Assembly: GCA_014905825.1 (NCBI GenBank)
Contig: JACGCN010000002.1
Span: 744,001-808,000, forward strand
Direction: 5' to 3'
Length of the DNA: 64,000 nt
Source of the DNA: Lyophyllum atratum
Lineage: Eukaryota; Basidiomycota; Agaricomycetes; Agaricales; Lyophyllaceae
The notes under the pieces are model-generated. The model had not been told where the DNA came from and made no database searches. It saw only the letters and a program-made list of their open reading frames with translations. A program made the position numbers and the translations under genes. Shown here one piece after another: positions 1-11,399 of the stretch (the stretch's first letter is position 1; every line of letters starts with the position of its first letter).

Positions 1-467
1 TCGTCCGACGAATCTGTGTCTGAAAGCGGCTTTTGCGCCAATTTCTTCGAGGGTACAGGTCGAAAAGTTGGTGGCTGCATAGGCCGGGCAGATGTCGACA
101 TAGACGGCTCTCTCTTTCGCTTTTTAACGCGTGATAGACCTACAGAAGGCGATGTTCACACATGTCCCCAGTCTAATTAAGGCAAAGACTCACCTTCTTC
201 GGCCTTCATTGGTACATCGGGAAAGGCTTTTATGCAAATTAGATCACCATCTCTCACAACATCAAGAGGATTATCGTCAAGGAGCTCAAAGTCGTCGAGA
301 AGTAGCAGAACATGACTGCCAGACACTGCGTGGGTCCTCAGAGCGGGTATTTGTTGACAAATGGCTTCCTTGAGCTCGGAGATAGTACTAGGTACATTGT
401 CAGGGGAAGGGGAGTACCAGGCCTTCAATGCTGGGAGAGGAGCCCTTGTCTGAATTCTCAGACGCAT
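1..467 (-). CDS. Coilin-like protein, N-terminal part (gene runs off the window start)
   Basis: Two exons are visible on the minus strand: 467-194 and 139-1, joined across an intron with a GTGAGT donor and a TGTAG acceptor. The start is the ATG at 467-465 (MRLRIQTRAPLPALKAWYS). The first exon (about 91 residues) has the pattern of the coilin N-terminal ubiquitin-like domain: a hydrophobic strand LLLLDDFELLDDNPL followed by VRDGDLICIKAF. The second exon begins with a basic patch (SRVKKRKREPS), a likely nuclear localisation signal, and becomes Ser/Pro-rich. Coilin scaffolds Cajal bodies and snRNP maturation in animals and plants; a similar nuclear role here is inferred from the domain only. The 3' end lies outside the window, so the C-terminal Tudor-like domain cannot be checked. 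Confidence 0.55.
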
Positions 468-703
468 CGGGAGAGGAGACCACAAGAAATGGCTGCGTCA
501 CAGCGTCACGCGATCGTCACGGCACGGGGAGCACTTTGATTCTGAATTTCGCCAGCTCACCGAACACGTCGACGATATTTCTGGCTTCCTCCCCTCTTCC
601 CCGCGAGTTCCTTCTTTTTATCCCCCGCAGGACTCCCTCCACCACCTCATAGCGAGGCTATCTCGCCCCTGCGCGCCTCGACACCAGTTGATCCCCGCCA
701 GCC

Positions 704-3213
704 ATGGCGCAATACCACTATGACGAGGCCGGAAACATGGCCGCATACTTCCTTATCACTTTTCTTGCTCTGATCCTCTTTCCAACCACCATCCTGTCCT
801 TTAAACCATCCAGTATGTCAGAAATGCCTCTAATTCATCCAGGTTCTTATTTCAGTACAGAGAAATCCCTGGACGGATGTCAGTGCAAAGCATGTGTGGA
901 TCATCGCAAACGAGTCGGCTCGGTGTTAAAACCAAGCTTCAGCAAGAAGTAGGCTTCCCTTATTTTTTTGGCAGTACTTCCAATGACATAAAATCACCCA
1001 GGACATACCTTTTAGTCGCCGGATGGTCATTACTTGGATACGTTTCCTACAGAGTTGCCAACGCAAAATTAGACAACCAAGTTTACAACCCCTTCGAAAT
1101 CTTGGGCATCCGTTCTGTATGCTCTTTCCTTCAATCTCATATAGCGCGTCATCTAATCAAGCAAATAGGGTACTGCTGAAAAGGAAATCAAATCGCATTA
1201 CAAGAAACTCTCCAAATTATAGTAAGCACATTCTCTGGACCAAAGCGAAATTACCATTCAAAGCATTCCTCAGCCATCCAGATAAAGTCAAAGCAACTGC
1301 CAATCTGACCATTGAGGCTATTCAGAATCGTTTCGTCGAACTCACTAAGGCTTACAAATCGTGAGTGCCCTCATAATCTACACCCTTCTGTGTGCTCAGC
1401 TGTCCATTTACCCAGCCTGACTGATGAGACTATTCGCGAGAACTTGGAAAAGTACGGTCACCCAGACGGTCGTCAAGATATCTCGATGGGAATTGCCCTT
1501 CCCAAATGGTTTGTTGAGAGAGAAAACAACATCTGGGTTCTCGGTTTCTACGGGCTTGTATTTGGATGTGCCCTGCCCGCTTTCGTGGTGTGTATTCGCC
1601 CCGGACTTCCTTCCTCATCGAGTACTCACTGCACTGTAGGGTCGCTGGTGGTTCGGTAGTCGTCAAAAGACCAAGGATGGTGTGAACGCCCAGTCTGCCG
1701 CCGCCTTCTTCAAGTCCCTCAAGGAGGAGTCGACCTTCGAAGATGTCCTTGGTACATTTGGAAAAGCTTACCAATGGGAGCTCCCCGCCAACAAGGCTAA
1801 GCCGACCCCCGAACTAGATGAGCTTGAGAAACAGATCAAGGAAAAGACGGGTTCAAAATGGGATGAAGTGAAGCACTTGTGCGGACAGGATGCGGCCAGA
1901 CGGAAAGCCCTCATTTTACTCTATGCTCATCTGCTGCGTCTTCGCCTACATTCAACAACCCTTCAGTCTGGTACGCATCGTGCTTTCTTATTATGGTCCG
2001 ATTGGCTAACACATCTCAGTCTTGTAGAGCAAAACGAAATTCTTCTCCAAACGCCTCTACTGCTCAGCGCCCTTCTCAACATCTCTATATCACGCAACTG
2101 GCTCTCAGTCTACCTTGACCATCATGAGATTACACGCTTATCTGACTCAGGCCCTTCTTCCTGGTTCTGAACGTTTGCGGTTCGCCCAACTACCTGGTAT
2201 CAAGGTTGACTGAGGTCTCGACTCTTGCACCAGAGGCGACCGATATGGGTGACCTTGTGCACGCCCTGGAAGAGAAGCAGGACTCGAGGGCAGTCGACGT
2301 CAAGAAAGCCCTCGCGAAATGGGGCCGTGCTGAGATCGTTGATGCTGCATTCAAAGGTAAGCGCCATCACTCTTCTGGACATTCAGTCCATTCACATGAA
2401 AACAGTAATTGGCGAGCGTGTTGTTACACCGTCGTCTATCGTCTTCCTGGTTGTCAAACTAAGAATCTCTCCGCCTTCGATAAAGCACTTTGAACAAAAG
2501 GAATTCGACGTTGACGAGACGAAACGACGCATTAGGCTTAACGACGAGAAAGATGAAGAATTCCTGACTAGCCGGAAAGAAGCTGAAGAGCTCTCCTCTG
2601 ATAATGTTCTCACCGGATGGGCACACGCCCCACACTGGCCAGGGGTCAGTATACTTTCTTTCCCCGTGACTATAGTCCAGCACCAAGCTGATTTTTTTCT
2701 GGTTTTTAGGAACGCAAACCTTCCTGGTGGCTGGTGCTCGCGGACGAGAAGAGCAACCGTGTTGTCGTTCCACCAATGAAGCTCTCTGAAATCCCTCTCG
2801 CACAACCGGACCACGAACGTGACTACCGCTCGTACAAGGTCCAGTTCCAAGCTCCGCAGAACGTTGGCGTCTTCACATGGAAGGTACAACTCATCAGTGA
2901 TACCTTCGTCGGCGAGGACAGTTCCCGGGATATCACGGTATGCTCACTATCTGTTGTAAACCAGTCGCAATATCTCATGTTTTGTCTGTTACAGCTCAAA
3001 ATCGAAGATGTCTCTACATTGAACTCTGATGACCCATTGGACGACGAGATCTCCGATCCCGACGAGGACACCATCGCTGGACAGATGGCTGCGATGCGTG
3101 GCGGGGCGGTGAAGAAGGCAAAACTGGGGGATGATGAAGAGAGTGACGAAGAGAGCAGCACTGATGACGACGAGGCTGCGAGTGACAGTAGTAGCGACAG
3201 TGATAGTGATTAA
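704..3213 (+). CDS. SEC63: Sec63, ER translocon J-domain subunit
   Basis: This multi-exon gene encodes the ER membrane J-protein that partners the Sec61 channel and recruits Hsp70/BiP for post-translational import. The start is the ATG at 704. Exon 1 (704-812) gives a first membrane segment (YFLITFLALILFPTTIL). Further exons are about 861-948, 1002-1116, 1169-1221, 1274-1360 and from 1416. The J domain reads NPFEILGIRS, GTAEKEIKSHYKKLS and HPDKVK; the HPD motif is restored only when the intron at 1222-1273 is removed. Later exons carry the Sec63 Brl domain (LTDETIRENLEKYGHPDGRQ, then a second membrane segment) and an acidic Asp/Ser tail ending at TAA 3211-3213, as in yeast Sec63. The last codons and 3' flank are duplicated downstream (3719-3862). 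Confidence 0.93.
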
Positions 3214-4005
3214 GGCTGTTGACCACTTGATTCGTATTGTACGACATTCCAGGATGTTTTGACTCGGGAAGATATGTAATTTATTCTAAGCACCTCGGTG
3301 ACCCTCCTCTGCATTAGTCTCGATACTAGCCGTTACGGATAGTGATAGTGATATTACCCACGGGCGGTCCCGACGAGGAACATGTGGGGGTTCCGTGCTA
3401 TGGTACACTGTCGTGGTGTGATTACTACCGTAACTTACCCCCCTCACACAATCCCAAAGCGGAACACCCCATGTTTCTGATTAAACATTGCGCACTCATT
3501 CAGATAAAACATTGCGATAACTGACAAGGCGACTGGGTCCGAGTTTATCTCTGCATGCACCTAGATAACACCAGTACCCTTCCGTGCGCCGGAGTCGCTG
3601 GACAGACGTTTTTTCCGCGTCCTCCATCTGAATATATTTCTGTTCGAACATGGATGCTATGAAGGCTGATATTATTTGCGTGCGCGCCTGTGTAGTTACA
3701 GTAGTAGCGACAGTGATAGAGGCTGCGCGTGACAGTAGTAGCGACGGTGATAGTGATTAAGGCTATTGCCCACTTGATTCGTACTGTACGACATTCCAGG
3801 ATGTTTCGACTCGGGAAGATATGTAATTTATTCTAAGCACCTCGGTGACCCTCCTCTGCATGATCCTAGATAACAACACGCTTACCCTTCGGTGAGTCGG
3901 AGTCGTTGGACATCCGTCTTTTACCGCGTCCTCCATCTGAGTATACTTCCGTTCGAACATGGATACTATGAAGGCTGATACTATTAGTGGGCGCGCTTGT
4001 GTTCC
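3172..4005. repeat. Partial tandem duplication of the SEC63/DUF6534 convergent 3' junction
   Basis: The block 3172-3314 (last SEC63 codons plus 3' flank) recurs at 3719-3862 with about ten differences. The block 3551-3690 (3' end of the neighbouring minus-strand gene) recurs at 3856-4001. The order is therefore a-b-a'-b'. The first copy has about 235 extra bases between a and b (3315-3550) that the second lacks. SEC63 ends in a, and the DUF6534 gene ends in b', so b and a' are orphan gene ends lying between two intact genes. A short serine-codon run (gacagtgatag) sits at the junction near 3700-3720 and in the insert near 3340, which suggests unequal exchange at the Asp/Ser microsatellite of the SEC63 tail. 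Confidence 0.85.
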
Positions 4006-5507
4006 TCGCAAAAGTGGGCATCCATATGTCCGTAGCGATCTGTAAAGTTATTACCCGTGTCAATAACAGAAACAACGTCTCTGAGTGAAAATTTACCTTC
4101 TCTGTGCCACCGGCCTCTGCAGTGCTGACTTTGCGGGCAAGCAGAGTATCTAAGATAACCTGCCATGGGGTATCAAGTCAGTTTTCCATACCAAGACCAC
4201 ACGAGATGCCAACGTACATTGGAGTAAATAGGGCTCATGGGGATAGTAAAGAAAGCGTAGACAGCGGTGTTACGGCCGGCAATGAAGGCAATAAGACCTG
4301 CGAACGAGAAAAAAAAAGCCAGGAACCCGGTCTGGATGGCACCACGGGCTAGGCGGCGGGGCGCTGATTCTGAGGCCATGAAGGGCAGTTCGCAGGTGTA
4401 CAAGGCGTAGCCGACGCTACCTGATAATGACGAGCCAACAGTAAGTGATATTTCCCAGCGAGATAGAGGGGGGCCTGGTCGTACCGGCAAGGAAGGCATC
4501 AAGGATCGTTTGTACAATCAGCCACGCCTGGACCAGGTGTTGGTACAGCGGACTGCTGAGGCGCGTAATCCTAAGGAAAGGCGTAAGGAGGAATATTCGA
4601 GTCAGATGAACAGACGTACATCTCATTCAAGGACACGGAATGTTTGAGCCCTACTACACCGGCGCTCAGTGCCAGACTACAAGCACCAACCGCCAGCGCA
4701 GCGATGACACCAGGAGCGATCCGATTCTTGGTCAAACGGAAGAATCTAGGGCAAGCAGAGCAAATAATTTGAACATCTTAATCTCAATAGATCAGTGGAC
4801 ATACCTATAACCCAAGAACAAATGTGCCGCGAAACCCGAAGCCGCGGTGCATATCGGGGTTACAGAGTTGACCCAGAATCCAGCTATGTAATATGAGTGA
4901 GGGAGTCGAGCGGCGGTTTTCAGGACCACACACCGCCAAACGCGTCGGGATTTATGAAATTCACGACACTGTACAAAAGCATGTTAACAGCCAGACGACG
5001 AGCAGCAAACTTCTCGTTACCAGTAAGTCCATGCCATATAGATAGAGCTATTAAACGCCATAAGCGGAGCACCGAGGCACTCGTAGCGGAAAAAGACTCA
5101 CATGGCGCAATAAAACACATTGATCAAAAGCAATAATCCAACAGAAATTCTAGCAACGAAAAAAGCATCGGCGAAGGATCTGTATGGGAAGCGAGCTACT
5201 CACTGGACCCAAATACGGTCACCGAACTCTAGGTCATAGTGAGCATCGGAGGGCTGTGCAAATTCACGGACACTCACTCGCAGTGTAATACGCTGCGTAT
5301 TGGAACATCACAATGCCGTACAAGTAAACGTTCACTGAAATGGGGAGCATAGGTCAAAAGGTGTCCAGCGGTGAAGACAAAGGTCCTCGCACCAAAAATG
5401 CCAAGAAACAACGGGCCTAAATTCAAAAGAGTATTTTAATCTTGCCGACTCGGGAACTCTCAACTTTTAAGGCACGACATACCAATGGTCCTATCGTAAT
5501 CGCCCAT
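3866..5507 (-). CDS. DUF6534-type multi-span membrane protein
   Basis: Spliced minus-strand gene. The start ATG at 5507 opens a very short exon (MGDYDRTI) joined to GPLFLGIF and then VNVYLYGIVMFQYAAYYTA. This is the usual opening of the basidiomycete seven-helix DUF6534 family: a Gly-Pro-Leu start and a Leu-Tyr-Gly helix. Further exons give AGFWVNSVTPICTAASGFAA, FFRLTKNRIAPGVIAALAVG, helices with GSSLSGSVGYALYTCELPF and GFLAFFFSFAGLIAFIAG, then the family hallmark SPIYSN followed by VILDTLLARK. The tail is polar and ends with SPKGKRVVI at the TAG at 3866-3868. It is probably an integral plasma-membrane or endomembrane protein; no biochemical function is established for the family. Its 3' end is the second copy of a local duplication. 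Confidence 0.72.
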
Positions 5508-6064
5508 GGTGTAACGAGGAGGGAGGGGGAATGTAAGAGACAGGTTCCCTTGCGGGTGCCTCGTCTAAATAATGGACCGTCGTGGTGACTGTCGACATGC
5601 TACATGAGGCGCTAAATTTGTGTGCGCGGAAGCAATCAGGGCTTCCAATTATTACCTCATAATTTGCAGGGTCGCATAGGCCATGTTCAGGGACGATCCG
5701 GGGGAAGTGGCTAAAACACTGGTTGCGAGACTAAATTTCGGTTATATGGCATCGATTAATCCTTTTATGGTTCACAATGCACATTGCGATCCCCGGAGGT
5801 CATGCGAAATCTAGATCCGCAAGAAAGGGACTGAAGGAGGATTCCATCGACGGACTGAGCATATTTGAGCATTTCAATGGCCAGTGGAACTTGGTTATAC
5901 AAAGCATTTGGGTTGAGATCTTGACTCGGCATGGACTTGAATAAATAGTACGCGTACTCGCGAAAGCTATGAACCATACAAGCGTATCACACAGTAATAT
6001 AAGGAGCACTCAATTTATACAATTTCATATTGCTGATTCCTTTAGACCGATGCTTTATAGTGCT
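5508..6064. other. Intergenic, no gene seen
   Basis: This stretch holds the upstream region of the DUF6534 gene and the 3' flank of the HsbA-like gene. Reading frames on both strands are short, interrupted and show no family resemblance or splice-consistent extension. Confidence 0.5.
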
Positions 6065-6752
6065 TTATGCGTACGCAGCAACGGCACTAGCAAATTCAGC
6101 GTCAACTTTCTTTTTCAGGGCGGATGCTTCAGGGACAAGGTTCGCCTAGACAAGGATCCTCTGAACAACACGTGGAGTACGAAGAGAATAAGGATCACAT
6201 ACGGGAGCAGCCATGATCATTGCATTCTCCAGGGCGGTGGCACTCGAGTTGAGGTTAGCGAGATCCTGTCTGAGGATATTTATGACGCCGGTAATGGAGA
6301 GGGCGGTTGCTTTCTTGGCGACAAGGCTCCTGAGGGCGTTGGCGATGGCTGGTTCGAGTGTCTTAACGGAAGCCAGAAGCGCACGGCCGTCAGCGTCGGA
6401 GATGGGCAACGGCACGGCCTGAAGGTACCGCACTTGGTGACTTCGAGGTCAATGCAGTGAATGGAATACCTTGACATGGGCGGTGCCCCTGTCGATCGTG
6501 CTGCCCAGGTTCACAGCTTCGGCGTGGATGGCCTATAGTTTAAAGCGTCAGTAGGAACTGAGTAGAGATAGCGAAGATATTGACAAGAGCCAATATTAGG
6601 CTTCCTCCTGTTGTCGGAAATGCATCGACCAAGCCATGGACGGCTCTGAGTTGGGAAGAGATGGTGGCAAGGTCGGCCTTGACGTCATTGACGGTGGCAG
6701 CGGAACCAGAACGACCGAGGGATGCGGAGGGAAATGTGCTAGAGATGTTCAT
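6065..6752 (-). CDS. HsbA-like (hydrophobic surface-binding / cell wall mannoprotein family) protein
   Basis: Four exons are supported. The first (6752 to about 6595) contains VNDVKADLATISSQLRAVHG and VDAFPTTGGSLILAL, the typical start of the HsbA domain. The second gives AIHAEAVNLGSTIDRGTAHV. The third is the long helical part (AVPLPISDADGRALLASVKT, IANALRSLVAKKATALSITG, LRQDLANLNSSATALENAM). The last ends ANLVPEASALKKK, FASAVAAYA at the TAA at 6065-6067. The family consists of secreted, amphipathic proteins about 170-200 residues long that bind hydrophobic surfaces or cell walls. The oddity is that the only in-frame start, ATG 6752, is not followed by a signal peptide; a missed upstream exon is possible but was not found. 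Confidence 0.75.
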
Positions 6753-7544
6753 GTTGAGAGTTTCGGAAGTCTATAGATCGCGTAAGCCCTTTTTATGTGG
6801 TTCACGATGAAGTTGACCACGGGAGCAGCATTCTAATCCCACGACGCCGCACATCATGCTCATGCTCATGGATCGTGTTTTACTGGCCACGGGTTGAACA
6901 TGGGATCAGGTTTAAAGAGCTAAGGCGAAGAAGAGCAAGCGTTATACAGTCCACGAGGTCGAAAAGATAACGGCCAACGATATGTCAAGTCGACATGCCG
7001 CATTCGATCTAAGATCTTCCACATTGATCCACAGTCCAAGACGAGAACCACTTCATTTAGGAAGGTACTAAATGTCTTCTCGGCCATTTATAGTGCTTGC
7101 TTCACGTCTCAAAAAGCGCCACTGATCATGTCTGAAGGTATAGAAATGTCGAGGATCGGTGATCTTGAGAAAGCCATATCGACTAGGGCGTTGGATATCA
7201 AGTGTTCAAACAGCAGTGTATATTTTACTCACTAGGTTCGGCCCTGGGGTAGGAATGTCACAGAAAAAAGCTGACGCCATGATGGCATGCAATTCGCATA
7301 GAAAGTTTCCTCGTGCCCAGAAAACCCGGGCCTAAGTCAGAATAGAGCGTCAGTAGTTACAAGGGTATTCGAAGCTGGAAAAATGCGCGGTGGTGGTGGT
7401 TCTTAGAAGGAACTGGATCCGACACCGGAGTCCAGGGCAGATTCCGATCACAACCCCTTTATGTTATCATAACATACCATCGCCTGCCCCGTCCTGGTTC
7501 AGACCGGCTTCCAACTTCCTCTGAGCTTTCTCGCTTCTGCCACC
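6753..7544. promoter_or_regulatory. Divergent intergenic region between the HsbA-like gene and UPRT
   Basis: About 790 bases separate the two divergent genes, so both promoters must lie here. The plus-strand start at 7545 sits in a CACC context (gccaccatgtcc), a good eukaryotic initiation context. No gene, repeat or clear core-promoter motif could be assigned. Confidence 0.35.
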
Positions 7545-8674
7545 ATGTCCGCAACGCCTCCGCCCATCACACCGCCCAAGCAGCCCGCGAAGCCAACACT
7601 AACCTCGCACATCTCAACCCTCTTCCGAAGTCTGTCTTCACATTGCCACAGACAGCACAGCTCGAGGCACTCTATACCATCATCAGAGACAAGGATACCG
7701 CGAGAGGGGATTTCCTCTTCTACTCGGATCGGATCATCAGGCTGCTCGTCGAGGAGGGGCTGAACCATTTACCTGTGGTGAAGCGAACCGTTGAAACTCC
7801 AACAGTGAGCTCTAGTTGGTTTTCTGCACACGACCTGGTTAGCTGACGGCTTGTGCAGGGTGCAGCCTACGATGGTGTTGGTTTCAAGGGAAAGATTTGT
7901 GGTGTGTCTATCCTGCGCGCGGGCGAGGTGAGTGTCGTGTGCCTTGCTCTCTTCCAGAATGTTCAAGTCTGTACAGGCGATGGAAGCAGGGCTTCGTGAA
8001 GTTTGCCGGAGTGTCCGCATCGGCAAAATCTTGATACAGAGGGTGTGTCTAATGCACTTGTCGAGCCCTGCCTACACGTTCTTACCCCTCACAGGACGAA
8101 GAAACCGCGTTGCCCAAACTCTTCTACTCGAAGGTAAAGTGCTACGGATACGGCGTTGACAGGAATATGAATAGTTTCTAGTTCCCTCCGGACATCGCGT
8201 CGCGCTACGTCCTCCTTCTCGACCCCATGCTTGGTGGGTCATGCTATCGGCAGGGCCCTTACATGTCTGATACTTTGTAGCTACGGGTGGGTCCGCCATG
8301 AAAGCGGTAGAGGTGCTCATGGAACATGGTGTCCCGGAGGAACGGATAATTTTCATCAACTTGGTGAGTCTATTGCTCTCCTGGTACGACTAGTCGGTGT
8401 CAATGAACGGCGTATCAACCAGATTGCCTCTCCAGAGGGTTTGACAACCTTCTGCGCCAAATACCCCCAATTGAAAGTGGTCTGTATCTCTTCCTTCTTA
8501 TCGCGATCGTAATCTGACATCGTTTGTAGATCACCGGGTGGATCGACCAAGGATTGAACGAAAAGGCGTACATTATTCCTGGCTTAGGCGACTTTGGCGA
8601 AAGGAGGTGAGTTCGCTATGATCTGCATCAACTGCACGACCATTGATATCTTGCGATCAAGGTATTGCACATAA
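7545..8674 (+). CDS. FUR1: Uracil phosphoribosyltransferase (one apparent frameshift near the N-terminus)
   Basis: UPRT converts uracil and PRPP to UMP in pyrimidine salvage and is cytosolic. The protein is spread over about nine exons. In order they give LPQTAQLEALYTIIRDKDTA, FLFYSDRIIRLLVEEGLNHL, GAAYDGVGFKGKICGVSILR, AMEAGLREVCRSVRIGKILI, DEETALPKLFYSK, then the PRPP-binding loop LLLDPMLATGGSA (split by an intron), HGVPEERIIFINLIASPEG, and finally ITGWIDQGLNEKAYIIPGLG with the C-terminal GERRYCT at TAA 8672-8674. These match fungal Fur1 throughout. The ATG at 7545 (MSATPPPITPPKQPAKP) is in a different frame from the downstream NLAHLNPLPKSVFTLPQ, which has no ATG of its own. A single-base or two-base indel around 7592-7602 would join them. 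Confidence 0.9.
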
Positions 8675-8867
8675 TGGGCACGAATTACTATTAAGTACTA
8701 TAAACACTGGCTTCAGGGCATAATGCCTCACTGGACGGCCTTGAAATATGGTATACTGTGGTATCTTCTGAATATGCTTTAGCTGTATGAAACAGACGAC
8801 GGCAATTTTCCAAAAATCAGACGTCGTTCTGTTTCAGGGTTTCTCCCAGCAACTGTCCAAAACCTAC

Positions 8868-10912
8868 TCAACGCCTGAGCCTGGCCACGCAGTCCATACT
8901 CATCACCAAAGGGATATGTTCCAGTGCAGATAGCTGCTCGACACTGCTCTTGAGCCTCGTAGCCTGATTTCAAGTATCAGGGTTCACAATTCTCCTTTAG
9001 CTGGCGAAAATTTGACGATACCTCAAGAACCTCCTCCCCCACGCGGTGTTTCAGGCCATCAATCGTGCGTAGGAGGCCGCTCATCGCACACAATCGCTAG
9101 TCAAATCGTTATACAGTAAGTGACCCGCTATCATCTCGACAACATGATGCATACCTCCTTGTCTAGGACAACCTTCCCTTTGATCAGCTGCTGCATCCTC
9201 GTGACCCAGTTCTCGGCCATTGCTTCGTTGACCGATTTTTCGAGCTTTGGACGCTTATACGGGGGTCCTGTAGGCTCGTCCAATGGGCGCTTTAAGCCCA
9301 AACTGAGGCCCTGGGCATATGTCGTGATGCCTGTGTCATCTTCCGAATCGACGCTCTCCTCATACGAAGTACTGCTCGTGGTATCAGACTTCGATACCGC
9401 GGTCTGTCGGATCTTGAACTACAGTAACGAAAGCAATTAGCTTTTGCTTTCGGACGTCGTAGAAAACAGGAAATGAAATACCTGGCTAGGTTTGCGCCCA
9501 TGTCCCCGATGAGCGCTCCCTTGTCCGAATGTCTCCTCCAAAATATCGATGAACTGCTCTCCTCTCGATTTTGCAGGCATTCCGAACGACCGCGCGCCAG
9601 TTTCGTGCACCTTCCCGATCTCGAATATGCTCGCCATTGATGCCCTTCTTCGGTAAGAGAAGATGTCGCAGAGTCATGCGCATCACGTCATTCTCTACCT
9701 CAGCCCCTGGCAGCCGCTCCCCCTCCAACCGTGCCTTCCCTAAATCAGCTTCGAAGAGATCTTCAATCTCGTCTTCGCCAAGGGTTCTACCAATTTCGAT
9801 GTTCATCTCGGGGTGTTTTTCCGTGTTCAAAAGCCACGGTGACAGGTGTCGCTCCTGGGCCTTCACAACGGAGTCATTTGAGTTCGAAGTCGAAGCCACC
9901 TTCTGGGGAATGGGAGTAGCTGGCAACACCTGCTGATAACTTGGAGCCTGACGCTTGAGCTCAGCATTGTGCTCGAAGGCGTCCTTTCGCTGGCTTGGTG
10001 TCGGACGCCTTTGCCCAGTGGTCAGAGCATTGACAACACCTATTTGTAGATTCCCGATCTGCGAAAGGTGCTCAGATTCAGGCTCAAGACCAGATGAAAT
10101 TACAGATGCAAAATCATCCGTCAGCCTGGGTTGGATTTCTTGATCATCCAGTGTAGGTCCAAGGGCACATGGCACATTCTTTGGAGGCTGTTTTTGGTTT
10201 GTCGAAGTGGAAGCAGATTTTCTCCCGTCCAAAGGAGGTTCAACGGAAGATTGGTCTCTAGGTGGTGATTTTCCAGTAAAGACGGCGGGAAACTCGGGAA
10301 TTGATGATTTGAGTGGCGACCGAGCTACTGGCTGTAACTGCAGTTCTGTGTTGGAAGTGCGCCAAAGACTAGTACCTGATGGTGGAGGAGTGGAATATGC
10401 TCCAGGTGCAGGACGATTGACTTGTGGGGCATTGTGACCACTCTGCTCTTTTGTGATTACCAAGCGAGAAGGCGAGTTCTTCAATGGTCCATGTGCCAGC
10501 TTCTTCTCTATATGTCCAATTGTTTCGGAGCCTTTCCTCCTCTGGGCAGCCGGCTTTTTCTTGTGAGAATGGCTGAGCTGACCCTTCCCAGAAGTTTTCT
10601 GAGAATCTTGTTCACTTGTGACGAGTTCATCGATGTCAGATCCTTCTTCCGAGTTATTGCCAGAGTCCTGGAAAATAGTCCAAGAAGGCAGCTCGATGGC
10701 AGCCTGGCTTTCGACACCTAGAGGCAAAATCATCATGGTAAGGCAAAATCAGCCAAAACTACTGACGCCCCCAATGAGGGGCTGGCAATTGAACCCACTT
10801 TGGATATGATGGTGACCTAGAGAAAAGATATTAATCTGTGATATGGTCAAGAGACTTGTATAATTTGCCCACCTTTGAGGTGCTCTGGATGGGAGAGATC
10901 ATAACCATGCAT
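8868..10912 (-). CDS. Unrecognised, largely disordered protein with a C-terminal coiled coil
   Basis: Spliced minus-strand gene; no family recognised. The earliest in-frame ATG I can support is at 10912 (MHGYDLSHPEHLK), but the frame stays open upstream (QTFLLLVWLSQ), so the true start may lie in exons near 10930-11300. The next exons give YPKWVQLPAPHWG and VESQAAIELPSWTIFQDSG, followed by about 350 residues rich in Ser, Pro, Gln and charged residues. A basic-aromatic patch GPPYKRPKLEK looks like a nuclear signal. Short 3' exons encode a helical end (GLLRTIDGLKHRVGEEVLE, ATRLKSSVEQLSALEHIPL) with a stop at 8868-8870. The coding frame changes around 9600-9650, through an unresolved intron or an indel. 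A nuclear protein is likely; the function is unknown. Confidence 0.5.
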
Positions 10913-11399
10913 AATCACTTGAGAAAGCCAGACGAGGAGAAGGAAGGTTTGTAGGCTTTAGCAATGAAGATATGCTATAAAAAGTGGCATAAATCATCAG
11001 CACTGCAGAAGGAGTAAATGATGGCAAAAGATATATCAGCCCGTCTGGCATGATAGATATCATCATATAGCATGCATATGAGACATTCAAAGTTTGAACT
11101 AAATGCCATAGAAATGTTGCAAATCTGAAGCGGTACAATACCTTCCCGCACAAGGACAGAGCTGAAAATTCTACAGGTGGAAGACAAAGCAAGGCGCAAG
11201 ACATACCAAGTAGAAGTGTAAGTAGAGGGCACAGCAAAGTTCAAACAGGGCACCTATGGCTGCCAGAGTGGGAATGAGTCGAAATGACGAAAGGAGTTAC
11301 ACTCGGTGTTGGTGATGGCAATGGGAGAAAAGAAAGCAAGGTTTGCCCAGCTCCCAGCCACTTGTAGTGTTATTTGTTTGTATATGTTGGTCCCAACCT

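Noticed and set aside
9571..9936. Plus-strand frame of 121 codons
   Set aside because: Antisense to the minus-strand disordered protein; no family resemblance.
10899..11237. 113-residue hydrophobic minus-strand frame that could be a membrane protein
   Set aside because: It overlaps, in another frame, the better-supported exon QTFLLLVWLSQVIMHGYDLS and contains splice-like sites; probably intronic or shadow sequence.
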